The notes beneath the pieces are model-generated. The model was not told where the DNA came from. It did no database searches and saw nothing but the letters and a program-made list of their open reading frames with translations. Source: Sporobolomyces roseus (lineage: Eukaryota > Basidiomycota > Microbotryomycetes > Sporidiobolales > Sporidiobolaceae). From it: DNA of 64,000 bases. Below are positions 1 to 11,248 of this stretch, piece by piece. Numbering within the stretch: the first letter of the stretch is position 1; each line of letters begins with the position of its first letter. The translations under genes were made by a program, and so were the position numbers. The stretch is from the NCBI GenBank assembly GCA_016617785.1, contig JADILM010000006.1, forward strand, positions 1,612,001-1,676,000. Direction: 5' to 3'.

Positions 1-791
1 GCTTCTTCCGAGAAGCAATCAGACGAGATCCAGTTCACTACAACGCCTGGTGCGCTCGCCTTCTCTCTGTGCCACTCTGCTCGACTGACTTTGATTATCT
101 GCTCGTAGGTTCGGACTAGGGAACGTTTACATGAAAACAGGGAAGTACACCCTTGCGGATTATCATTTCCGCCGAGCTCTCGAGATCAATCCTTCAAACG
201 CTACCCTTGTTTGCTGTGTTGGATCTGTGCGTTCTTCTCTTCGCTTCAACAGTCACTATCGCCGCTAACGACACCTTCTTCGACCACAGGTCCTCGAGAA
301 ATCCCGTCGTTACAAAGATGCCCTCGAGACGTACGAAAGAGCTTGTCTTCTCGCACCGGAAAGTCCTCTGGCTCGCTTCAGGCGAGTAAGAATGATGGTT
401 GCTCTCGGAAGATATCAGGTTCGTCTGCCCCTTCACATCCATTCGCAAGACACGAGCTGATCGAGATGCCCTTCCTTCTTCAGCTCGCGGAACCCGATCT
501 ACTACAGCTCAAGTCGATGGCACCCCTGGAACCAACCGTGCACTACCTTCTCGGCAAACTCTACAAATCGTTGGGGCCTTCGAAACGATCACAAATGCTC
601 GCAGCTTTCACGACTGCTCAGGATCTTGAACCGAGAATGGCCTCGTGTGTTTTGCATCCTCCTCTTCTACAAGTTCGATTTGTGTGCTGATTGTTTCCCT
701 GGCTTCACACAGTGTCATTCGAGAGCAAATCGAGCGATCCGCTACTGAGGGGATGGAAGTTGACAGCGAAGCCGGTAGCGCAGCGTTGTAG
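1..791 (+). CDS. CDC27: Anaphase-promoting complex subunit Cdc27/APC3, C-terminal part (5' end outside window)
   Basis: TPR subunit of the anaphase-promoting complex, the nuclear ubiquitin ligase that drives chromosome segregation; the TPR superhelix binds co-activators. Exons seen: 1-49, 109-226, 290-418, 484-644 and 713-791, with the stop at 789-791. The introns are 59-68 bases with good GT/AG ends. The translation contains the highly characteristic Cdc27 stretches YNAWFGLGNVYMKTGKY and FRRALEINPSNATL, then a TPR helix pair ending in VHYLLGKLYKSLG, and a short acidic tail (EGMEVDSEAGSAAL). These match the last TPRs and C-terminus of the family. The N-terminal TPRs and the start lie to the left of the window. 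The identification is firm; only the last splice acceptor at 712 was chosen mainly for frame. Confidence 0.93.
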
Positions 792-1082
792 CGTACTCAT
801 ACTTTTCTGCCTGTTCACCCTTTCCTCAGCTCTTGCCTGGGGTCCCTTTTACCTGTATACTCTGTCTCCCGTCCTCCTCACTCGTTCTGCATCTCTCCCT
901 CGCATCCTTTCGCAGTTTTTCCGTGGTTTTTGTTGTTTCTCAACCTCTCTTGCTTGTCATATCATTCCCTTTTGTTTGCTTTCGACACTGACACAAGGGA
1001 ACGGACTGGGTTGTGAACAATGTTGCGAGGGCTTTCTTTTTGTTTGGTCTGAATCAAGAATGATGTTGGGCCGGTTCAGTTA

Positions 1083-1149
1083 CCTTGGTCTAAGGTCGAT
1101 TTTGCAATTGTCAAATGTCGATTTTCCCATCGTCCAATGTCGATTTCTC
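1083..1149 (+). repeat. Left terminal inverted repeat with three 22-base sub-repeats
   Basis: This is the left copy of the inverted repeat. From about 1095 to 1160 it is itself built of three tandem 22-base units, each starting GTCGATTT. Sub-terminal tandem motifs are common transposase-binding sites in TIR elements, but no such function is shown here. Confidence 0.6.
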
Positions 1150-3370
1150 AATTCGCTCTGCTCTCTTCTCACTGAATGCAGATTGCAATCTCGTCCCTCG
1201 GCGTGCCGATCTCTCCCCTCCGTGCTCACAATCCACGTCACTGCGCGAGCGAGCTTCCGTGGAGAGAGGCTTTCGACCGTCGTTTCACAATGGCCTTTTT
1301 CTCGCTTTCGTACGGCGTTATCGCCTCGAAGCGACTGGTCCGTCGGCTCAAGCACTATCGGACCTGTGTCGCTTAGTCTCAGCTCTCTAGGAGTGGTGTA
1401 TCGAGCTAGACCGGACAAAATGCTTCGCAGCGAAGACAGCTTATTCTGGGTTCTCGGTGCCATTCTGCTGTACTCGGGTCGGGAAATGCTTCCATACATG
1501 CTCTGCGGACGCTGCATAGCTCTAGAGAGGTATTCTTACAGTACTGACTGCTTGAGCACGGTTTTATTTTTCTCAGGTTTCCGGCCCTACTGGCTGTAGA
1601 ATAGCTTTATTTCTTTCGTTATCACACACATAGATCGATACTAGTATATAGTCGAGACTGCCGTAAAGATCACGGCCATATCTGCAGTGTTCCGCCCTCA
1701 ATGTGTTGGGTTCGAAGCTGGAGAAAATGTTTCGCAGCTAGTCGCCTCCAGATTCACGGTATCCTGCTCTACAGTCTCTCAATCATTGCCACTTTACTTT
1801 CGACTTGCTACAGCGAGTGCTAGGTCGGCTAGCCTGCCGTCAAAAGAACTCACTATAAGCCTTCTCAAGCACTGCGATGGGCGTGGTACTCGTCCAAAGC
1901 ACCTGAGCGGGCACGAGTTGAGCGCATATGTTCAGATTAGGTATCTTTGAGGCTGTAGGTATCGATTGATGGCGGGATCTGTCTGAGCTAGTGACGGAGC
2001 ATCGCTTCTTCGAGAGTGCCGCAGAACCGTCTATATTCCGTCGTAGTTAGGCTGAATGCTTGTGCCGCTTGTATGGGGGCCCACAATAGTATACTCGAGT
2101 ACGGTAGGCAGCTCCATTTGGGGCTTGATCTGGTCTATCTGAGAAATAGTTACCTTTGCTTCGCACACTCGTACACTCGACCTACTTCGTCGAAATGCCG
2201 GAGTTTTGACGCTACCCGAGCTCCCCATCTTCTCGAATGATGTCTAAGCGAGGTACCTATTGTAGTCCTGTCAAGCTTGGCCTTCAAATAAGCTCAGACT
2301 CTTAAGATCAATGGAGCGTTTTCACTCTCGTAGGAAATAGACATGTTAGAAGTACTCTATTCTCAACCTTCAAAGTTGGTTTCTACAAAGTCTCGGGGAG
2401 GTATATGTAGCAGGATGACGAGCTTAGAGGATCGCTAGGGTAGGTCTGCTGCAGTCGACCTAGCTCTTTGACGGTTCGAAAACTGAAAGCAGCGTTTTCT
2501 ACTTGAGTTGTCAATTATACTCTGCGCTTTCAATCGTACTGACGCTCTATGGTAGATGAGCAATGTCTAGCATTGTAGGCTATCGCGCAGAAAAGGAGAC
2601 AATGTGAGCTGTGGACGCCCTCAAGATAGCCATCGTTTTTTCCATTTGAATCAGCTAGTAGATGTCAATCGTTCCTCCCAGAAGCGCTCTTTCACGGCAT
2701 ATCTCGACGAGGGAAGCGCTCTAGCAAAAGGGCGGTATCCGAAACCTGTAGTAGAGGAAAATACTGTTTGAGCTGAATTGTCAAGTCGCTCAAACGAGAC
2801 GCGGTTGTGTTCTAACTCGCTCCTAGCCTAGGTGGCATGTGTGGTGAACTATACCCGTCGATTCCGCTTGATCAAGTGACTACCGAAGCGAGAATCTGAG
2901 GAAGGAGCTTTTGAGCTACCCTCTCAATTCGAGCGCAATACAGCTACAACCTTTATCGAGCAGCTCCGATGACTCACAGACACGCGGCCTGTGCCATGCT
3001 GAACGATGAAAACGTTTCTTGAAGCGGTAGAATCCGCCGAGGAGATTTCATTGTTTCTTTGGAGCTGCGTGACGCAGTTCGACTGTTAGCGCTCGGAGGA
3101 GAGAGTGCTTGACCTCATAGATTTATAGCACGCAGACCTAGGCTGTTGAAAGTGGAATGATCGGGTTCACACCTGAAAGGAGGAAAAGACGCATTCGCAA
3201 TTGTATGCGGACAACTCTCTCAGGCGCGCCGCTTCTCTCGACGCCATAGCTGACATATTCCCCTCGTTGCCAGGTGCATTGAACGACAGCAAGGCAACGA
3301 AGGAAGAAAAGGGATGCGAAGGAAACGACAGGAGGTGCATTGCGAATTGCTCTCTCTGCAGTGTTCAATT

Positions 3371-3437
3371 CAAAAATTGACATGGGACGATCAAAAAATT
3401 GGCGAATGCCAATTGCAAAATCGACTTTGGACCAAGG
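3371..3437 (-). repeat. Right terminal inverted repeat
   Basis: Read on the minus strand this starts CCTTGGTCCAAAGTCGATTT, against CCTTGGTCTAAGGTCGATTT for the left copy. The inner half is more diverged, mostly by transitions. Confidence 0.6.
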
Positions 3438-6400
3438 GGAAAATCATACCGATCCACTCTTGGTTAACTGACTTGTTTGCTTTGCCATCTGAATCTCAAA
3501 CACCAAGATCTCTGACTCACCAAATCAAACCATCCAAATGTGCTACTCTTGCAAGCTGCATCTAGCAGCGGCCCATGTATAAGGGTTATACTGACAAAGC
3601 AAGTGACGGAGGAGTGTGACTCAGCAAAGTATGAAATCATCGGAAAGTGACAAGCTGGACTATCTACATTTGAGCATCGTGAGCATTCATAACTGCATTG
3701 TAACATACAAGGTGCGAGGTATGATTGGCGATGGTACTTGGCGACACTGCTTGCTCCTTGTACTACTACACTGACAAGTAAATTACCTCTTGAAGAAGCG
3801 GAAAGTTGCAATCATTTGGAATACACAAGCTGACATCATACTAAGGCTGAGAGAAACCATGGGCGAACCCAATAGAAGAGGTAAGGCACCAAAGAGAGTC
3901 CTGACCTAAGCAAGTTCATTGGAGTCCTCCTGAGTTCAGAAAGCGGGAATCGAGCGCAGCTCTGATCAACATTTGGCTTGCTTCTGCTGTTGTAACAATT
4001 TTGGCGGGTCCATGATGGAGGGAGAGAACAAAGCCCGGAGACTTACGCTCTCGGCGGCATGCGAGTTCAGTAAGCTAGCTAGCTGATGTCAAATGCAAAC
4101 TTTTGGTGATCATACTTAGCTCAGAACCCGAGCTGAATACGAGGATTTCTGGCTCAATCGTTTCCACAGGAGGTGGAGAGCGCTTGCAGTAAGGCAGAAG
4201 TGATTGTACTGGACAGATACAGACCAAGGCCGTTGTGCATGTCCTGATTATGCAGAGTAGATCATTGGATTAGGGTCATCGGGGGATCTGAATTTGACGT
4301 ATGCATGTCAATCAGCAGTAGCAAAGCTTGCCCACCAAAGATTCCACAGTGTGTTCGGTTATCGTTGCGTGGCAATGGCAGGGTTTGCGCCAAGGTTATC
4401 TTGGTCATATCACGTCCACTCAGCATCAATCTCAGGTCAGGGTCAGGTTTCAGTTGATCTCTCCAATATCAACAGCATGAGAGAGCGAGAGAGACATCAG
4501 ATACAAAGCTGCTATAGTCTAGACAAGACATACAATAATTCTTGCAACACTTCCTCCACAGATGATAGACGGATCAAAAGCAAACAGAACTCATAACAGC
4601 GAGCCTTGGATGAATGCCATTGTTCACAGAAAATCAAACCGACTAAACATGCGAAATCCAAAGCTGCAGGATCACAACGTCCTCCAGCTCCTAGCGTAAA
4701 TCTGCGAGACGCGAAGATGGAGGTGGTGCTATAGAAACCATTGTAATTGCACTTTAAAGGCAGGGCAACAAGGAGGCGTAAAAATCTATCCTGAAAGTGA
4801 TGGACGACAGTAACCAGAGGTGTGAGAAAGAATACCACATGGAAAGCAGCGTACAAGAGCAGGCGCTAGGTCAAGCTAGCCTTTACTGACCCTGTCACTT
4901 GGGTGCAAGGCAGCCGAGGGAGAGAGAGAGGCGGCACATGTGCAAGGCCCGGCCAGCTTCCGTGGCTCTGAAGTCGCGTTAGTGTCCCATGTTGCTCACT
5001 GTATGCTTACGGTGCTAGCTTGGGTGTTGATACAGCTTGCTGACTTGCCAGGGCATGAGTTCTCGGGCTTGTTTGCAAGCAAAGCAAGGGCCAGGATTTA
5101 TCGACTCACATACTCTTCCTCTTTTGTACCTGTGAGTATTCCTGCCCTTTGCAATCTCACCAGGCTTAGTACTAGAGAACAGGCATGAGTGTTAAGTGTT
5201 AAAATCAACAGAAAGACTGCAGCGCAGCAATCACCTTCAAATGCTACTCACAAGCACAATGTGAAAAGCTGGAATGCAACCATGGGTGACTTCAGTACAA
5301 TGCTTGTTCTTCACTCTCGGGGGCATAGCATTGATGTGCTAAGTATCAGGTTTTAATGACTGTTATATGTCACACAAATTCAATATATCACGGTTGAGCT
5401 GATGGCTTTCCTCTGATACATGCTGAATCAGTCAACAATTACAGACTCACGCTCCTGCACATTGGCGTCAGCTACAGCACGGCTGCTTAGGCTGCTGAAT
5501 GTGAGTGCAGGAGGCAGGATAATTCTATATGTCTTGTTGTACAAGCAATGCTGGACCTTCATGACTGAACAACTATCCTTTCCCTGAGATGCAATTGTCA
5601 GTGTCAAGGTTAGTAGCAAGTTTGAGGTTGCGCGCTTGGCAGGAGACTATATATTTCCCAGCCAGTGCGCTCCTGTGATTAGACGTACAGGTAGGCATGG
5701 AACCAATCAGTCTTTGGAGTGCGACATAGGTAGCACGGCGGGAAGAGTAGAAAGCGCAAGACCGGAAGCTTGATACCATAGCAGGATTGGGAGAGAGGAG
5801 AGAGTTCCGAAGTGGGATTTTCAGGGTTCTTGTCTGGGCGGAAGAGGGAGGTCGGTGTCAGCGTGATCTCTACAGAAATGTTTGAGGAGGAAGCAGGATA
5901 TGGATGGCCAGTGAACAGGGAGGGAACGCCGAGGGGGCTATCAAGCCGAGGTAGCCCTAAGCTTAAAGGCAGTTGAAAATGTGTGGGATAGTAATGAGCG
6001 ACTATGAGGGCGTGAGATAGAGACATGATCGCTGTTCACGGAAAAGTGAGGGGGCCAAAGGAGGAGCGGACAAGTAAAGTTAGACAAGAGAAAGGACATA
6101 CTCCAAGCATTCGATTCTTTATCCCTTCGTCAAATGTGTAGGAGTGCATCAGACTGCACCAGCAATCCTCAGTTTGAGCTTGTCCTTGCAGAGTTCGATT
6201 AATAGCACTTGATATGATATGCGCAGTTTACAGCTGCTCCACTGGGAAAGTGTGTTACATTGTAGAGACTTGAATTGTCTATTCTAGCTGTCAATCTATT
6301 GCTCAAGACCAGTATGTTCAAACCGATAAGTGGAAGCATGGTGGCAGCCAGGCTCAAGCCTATAAGCCCTTTCTTGCTGCTTGACAGTGCCATCATATCT

Positions 6401-8470
6401 GAACTGTACTTAGCTTGTTGATGTGTCATTCAGCTGCAATGCTGATGTTGTTGCTGAATGCAACATCTGGCAGGAAGCACTGATTTCCAAAGACTCACAT
6501 AATTGGAAGGAGGAGTGTAACTTGTACGCTAGACAACCGTTGGGTGAAGCCGTGCGCTATCCCTCTGAGGTGAAGTTGCTTGTCTATGAGCTCGGTCGCG
6601 CATGTGGTTATCCCGATGGTCACAAGAAATTGACAGGCACAACAACAGTGAGTGCGCTAAGGAACGGAGCAGGAGTTGTGGAGCAGGAGTCCGTCGAGAT
6701 AGCACCGTAGCCTTGCGCGGATTACAAAGATAAGATCAACATGAGCTCCTGACATGACTCGCACAAGTGATGAGCATCCCCTGGATGAGTCTATACGAGA
6801 GAGGCGGGCGTTGTCAGCGAACCCAGGGTCTGGTGTACACGTGCACGCAATGCCTGACTAGCTAGTGACTACCTTACGCCTGTACGCAACTCAACGAGGT
6901 TTGATGCTGGTGTACCACAAGAGCTCCTGGGGCTGAGTCTGTTTCATATCTCCTTCGGATTTCCAGGGGCTACAGCACGGCAGGGCTCAAGTGGTTAGGG
7001 AACAGAAGCGATAGGTGGAAGGTCGAGTGGGCGTGGAGAAGAGAACGAGTCTGACGAGCCAAGTCGAGCAGGGTTGTACTGTCTGGAGAGCTTCTCACCA
7101 GGTAGGAGCAGTGCCAAGTACTCACAGACTATGGAATATCTGGTGATGACAACTCCGACGGCGAGACGTTCCCGAGGTTCGTGTAAGGAGTCTTTGGCCA
7201 ATCAGGTCAAAGCGAGTCTGTTCTCTGCGGCTTTGATACTCCTCCCCAGTCCACCTGTTCTGTCCGTGCCTAGCTACTCGCGCAGGAATCTTGCCAGCGT
7301 GAATACGTAAAGCAACACAAGTCTGTAGTCCTGTCGTCCGCTCTGAGGTCGGCTTGAAGTTTGTGCGCAAGGAGAGTTTTTCTTGATACTGCATTGTTTC
7401 AAGTCTATTCCCGCATGGTATTTTCCTTTCTGCTTACAAACGATTAGCACTCTGGAGCAATTCTGCCCCTCGGCCTCAACGCAAGGTCGCAACTAGCTGT
7501 TGCTGCTGAATCTATCCGCCACGTTCCTCAATCTCTTTGATCAGCTCTCTGCACGTCGCGTGGTCTCCCGTTGGTGCAGTGTCTTCGCAGCTCGGATGCT
7601 TGAGCGGTAGCTGCTGCCCAGTGTTTCGCGTCTTCCCTGCCACAAGTTCTTGTGTTCACTCCTTCTCTCACTATACTTCTACTTCACCTGCTTGTGTTCC
7701 CCCTTTATTTTCAGTCTTTTGTCACAAATAAGGCTGTCAATGAGTACGGTGACTCGGATTCTAACGATCTGTACTCATTGTTCTAGATGCAGTGAGTTTG
7801 CAACATCCTCTTTCCATCAATCTCTGTCAAATCAAGATCGTGCATGGGTATGAAGGTGCGGGTAATGTGCTCAGACAAAAAATGTACCAAAAAGGTAGCC
7901 AAACTGTTGACTCTTCCTACAATTTGTTGAAGAAGTCTAGGTGGTCTCTCCTCAACGTTTCGCCCAGGAGGACAAGCCAAGCTACCACCCCAAGAGGAGG
8001 ACAAGCCAAGCTATCTTGACACCTCACCTGGGACAAATTGTCAAAGTGCCCGACATTTTGTGAACTTGAGGGCGACAGTTTGTTGCGAAAAAGTTGTTTC
8101 AAAGTGGCCAAATTACCACTATACTCTTCCTTACTCGGTCAAATTTTACCCTTTGACCTCTGACTGAACCTGACTCTCTGTTGTCAGCACCCAAGTAGGT
8201 CTCCTCACTCCGTGGTTGACTCCACCCGTTGTCAAGCTGCAACTCGGCTACAATACGGAGTATGCAGTGATGCAGGTTGCTTGACAGCTAGGTAGGCAGC
8301 AAATTGGCATGTGTCACCTTGTCTATAGGATTTATGGTAGCATTGGAGAACAGTTACAACAGTCAGCTAGTTCCGCTGTTGTACTGCATTGGCAAGAAAG
8401 CAGTGTGATGAAAGACAAGTCTTTTTGATTTTCAACTTCGGACCTTGCAATTGGAAAAGACAAAAGCCAA
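3438..8470. other. Gene-poor, relatively CpG-poor block; no supported gene
   Basis: No frame here is protein-like for long, and no chain of exons on either strand gives a recognisable product. A count by eye gives 11 CpG in 3601-3960 and 11 in 4441-4800, against 23 in an equal stretch of the HOS2 exon (29641-30000). The TCGA-rich texture of the surrounding genes is largely missing. This fits old repeat DNA that has lost CpG by methylation-linked or RIP-like C-to-T change. The longest minus-strand frame with a pyrimidine-rich leader is 5679-6026 (115 codons, unrecognised). An unstable or fast-evolving non-coding RNA cannot be excluded. Confidence 0.5.
7966..8013 (+). repeat. Perfect 19-base direct repeat with 10-base spacer
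   Basis: AGGAGGACAAGCCAAGCTA occurs at 7966-7984 and again at 7995-8013. The two copies sit in the gene-poor block, about 460 bases downstream of the stop of the minus-strand FMP25-like gene. The function is unknown. Confidence 0.75.
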
Positions 8471-11048
8471 CTATGCTACAACCTTCCAGTACACCCCTGT
8501 AGAAGAATCACCAGTCACAACTGCCTCTTCAATGATAGCTTTCTTGCTCAAACCTTTTGTAATCTTGGGAATTGGTAAATCAGTTGCAACTGTTTGTGGG
8601 TGTCAATGAGTAAGTAAGGGAACGGACTCGAGTGGAAACAAGGGAGGTCACTCACGCTGTAGGCGCTTATGAGGCATGGGACTTGTAGTTCCACTTGAAA
8701 GTGATTCCTCAGTCTTGACCGACACAACTGCTTTCTCTCCGTTAGGAAGCGTGATTTGTTTAATCGCAGAAGGGTAAGGGAGTGGAGGGAGGTGTTGGGG
8801 TGTCGACAGAGAGGCTCGCTTGCCATTTCCGAGCTGTTGTATAGCAGGTGGGTCAGTGCAGTGCAAGAATTACGCGAACAGGAAACTCACTTGATAGAAT
8901 TCATTTTGACCGAAAGTGAAGACATCTCTCCCAAACCTCGTCCCATCAGGGAATGCGACAGCATTGTCCTATAGGTAAAAGGCCGTCAACTTCCGTAAGC
9001 GAAGGGTTGTGGCAAAATATCGCTTACGAGGACAACAGCAACATGAGTTTCTCCCGCTTTGATGTCGTGTATTCCGATCGCCTTGACTTTACCACTCGCT
9101 TCATCCCCTATATACTCGCAAAGTACTGTCAGCTCGACAGGTCTCGCCACGCGCGCCGAGTCAGGAAAGCTTACATTCATTCAAACCTGAAACGGTTTTC
9201 ACTCTTAGAGGATGAGTCGCGTGAGCCCATAGACCGTTTCCGAGTCCTCCAAATTGACCTTGACCAGACTAGAGGGACGTAGAGAGCCGCTCAGCTGTGA
9301 TGGAGGTGGGAGGGTAGGTTGATAAGCACTTACAGCAAGTAAATCGATCTCGCGCCTAACTTCGCTACCCAAGCTCTTGCCCGGTCGTTCAGTTTCAACT
9401 ACAAAATAACTCAAATTCCCTCCTGCTGCAATCCTCACGCATTTCGCGATGGTTGGCTTTGAGGAGGAGTACGCCGGGGATCGCAAGATGGGAATTTCGG
9501 TAGGAGCTGGAATCGAAGGGAATGAGAGTGAAGGTCCGAGACCTGTCAAATTCGAGGTATGTATGAGCTCGATAACGAGTCGACTAGAGAGAAAGGAACG
9601 ACTCACCGAGTTGACCGTAACCGCCGGCTCCGAACCCGAGAACTCGACCTTCTGCTCTTCCTCCCAAACGTGCCAAAGTGTGATTCCTGCCAGCGACCAA
9701 TTCAACGACCTGTACTCCGCGCAACGAAGGAATCTCGTGCAGTGTCGTGCAGAAGCCGATTGACTTTTCGAGCCTCGTGTGTTCTTCTCTCGAAGGGTGT
9801 AAAACGATCTCTCGTGATTCTTCTGATTGCTCGGACGAGTAAGAGGGTGGAAGAGCGTGGACAGTGGGAGATGTAGGCTTCGGGTCTGTCTTAGTCGGTA
9901 GAGTATTCGGGTTGAGGAGAAGAGGATCGAGGTTTTTGGGCATTTGAGGAATCCTGTCCCTTCCCATTTCGTTGATCCTTTCATCGGGTTCGAGTCGCAC
10001 AGTGAGAGAGCCAGTAGCAGATGATCCAGGGTGAAGAGGCGTGAGGAGGGAAACTGTCTTGACTCCTAGCTGACCGTAATTATTCGCGAGGAGACAGAGG
10101 GGAAGGGCGAATGATCGACCGGCAGAGGTGAGGGCTAGGAGATGAGATTGTCCTGAAGATAGCGAGATAAATCTGTGACATTTGAATAAGTCAGATCACG
10201 AACAGAGGGCAAAACGAGAAAGGCACACAGGGACTGACTTTTCTCCTTTCTGTAACGCTACATCGGTCTTGAGCTGCAAGCACTCGATAGCATCGCCTCT
10301 CGCTCCTCCTCCCCAGACAGTACCTTGCCCCAACCACCACCAGCTATTGTTGTCCCCGCTAACCTGCTGTAATTGACCTTGTTCTTCTCTCACGACTCCT
10401 CCGACTCGCTGATCCAATTTGCTCGAACTCCAAACCCAGACTCCACCCTTCTTATCGAGACCGAATAGTTTCCCTTCTTCTGTCGTTTCGAGACTGACGA
10501 GGTCTTTTCCCACTAGAGTACGTTCGACTGCTCCCGTTTCACTAAATTGGCGTCCCCATTGAAGTACGTCTCCATTCTGATCGATCGCGGCTCCATAGGT
10601 CCTCGAGAGTTTGAGATCTCGTAGAACGAGGGAAGCTAATGAAGCTGGAGCTGCAGGTTTCTTGACATAGTCGGAGGAAGGAACAGAATTCGAGGAATTC
10701 GCGGAGGGAGGCGAGACGACCAAATCCGTGTTGCGTCCCCATCTGGGTGCATCTTGATCATCAATTCTTGTAGCTTGATTATAGAGATCGGTAAACTTAC
10801 AGAAAGACTTTAGCGGTTGTCCTGGACTTGCCGTCAGAGATCGATACTTCTCCAGGCCTCTGTGCCTCCATTCCGAGCTCTTCCTTATTCATGAACACAT
10901 ATCCACCAACAACTCCAGCCGTTAAGAGGAGAAAACCGGCTTTTTGTGGGGTATTGGAGGTTGAGGAAGAGGAAGTGGAAGACAAGGACCTTTGAGAGCT
11001 CCTGATCGATCTTCCGAGGGTCCTCAGTGGTGTTTGTGAGCGTAGCAT
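8471..11048 (-). CDS. FMP25: Mitochondrial RCC1-repeat protein, FMP25-like
   Basis: Predicted inner-membrane mitochondrial protein; yeast Fmp25 is needed for an early step of cytochrome bc1 (complex III) assembly. Nine exons on the minus strand: 11048-10801, 10742-10239, 10172-9607, 9542-9334, 9268-9175, 9125-9028, 8968-8891, 8833-8656, 8589-8471; 697 residues. The chosen start gives an arginine/serine-rich N-terminus (MLRSQTPLRTLGRSIR) typical of a mitochondrial presequence. It is followed near residue 50 by one hydrophobic segment (AGFLLLTAGVVGGYVFM). RCC1-type repeats follow, for example QSHLLALTSAGRSFAL, NNYGQLG, GAGGYGQLGLG, GQGQFGGLGNGLW and VFTFGQNEFYQLGNGKR. The junction at 9268 was fixed because it alone restores the FGGLGNGLW motif. 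Family identity is strong; the FMP25 symbol rests on the presequence, single membrane segment and repeat layout. Confidence 0.88.
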
Positions 11049-11248
11049 GGATTGACGTGCTGATCGACCGATTTGGTGTCGAGGAAGAGAAACAAGTTCG
11101 CAGATTTTCGAGATCGGCAACGAATTTCGGTCAGTCACAACGAATGAAGCGCACGAAAAGGACGATGTAGGATTCACAACAACAGAACAAAAGATCCATG
11201 CAAAATTACGACAGAAAACCTTTCGAAAAATTCCAAACGACGAATCAA

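Larger units (their letters stand above)
1083..3437. mobile_element. Degenerate DNA element bounded by imperfect terminal inverted repeats
   Basis: The first and last 67 bases are inverted copies of each other: the outer 28 positions match at 26 and the whole 67 at about 52, with many C/T or G/A differences. The outer ends are 2,355 bases apart, a size typical of TIR DNA transposons or their non-autonomous derivatives. No transposase, DDE motif or open frame longer than about 150 codons with protein-like composition is present inside, so the element is dead or non-autonomous. No convincing target-site duplication was seen immediately outside the repeats. An alternative is two independent solo copies of one repeat in opposite orientation. 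What is seen is the inverted repeat; transposon origin is inference. Confidence 0.5.

Noticed and set aside
691..1599. 302-codon plus-strand open frame
   Set aside because: It begins inside the last intron of CDC27 and reads that gene's final exon in a wrong frame; the rest is low-quality Ser/Leu/Cys sequence crossing the left inverted repeat, with no ATG-supported start.
5679..6026. 115-codon minus frame with pyrimidine-rich leader
   Set aside because: Leader-like sequence precedes the ATG, but the product is unrecognised, the frame has no splice partner and it lies in CpG-poor decayed DNA; not enough for a gene call.
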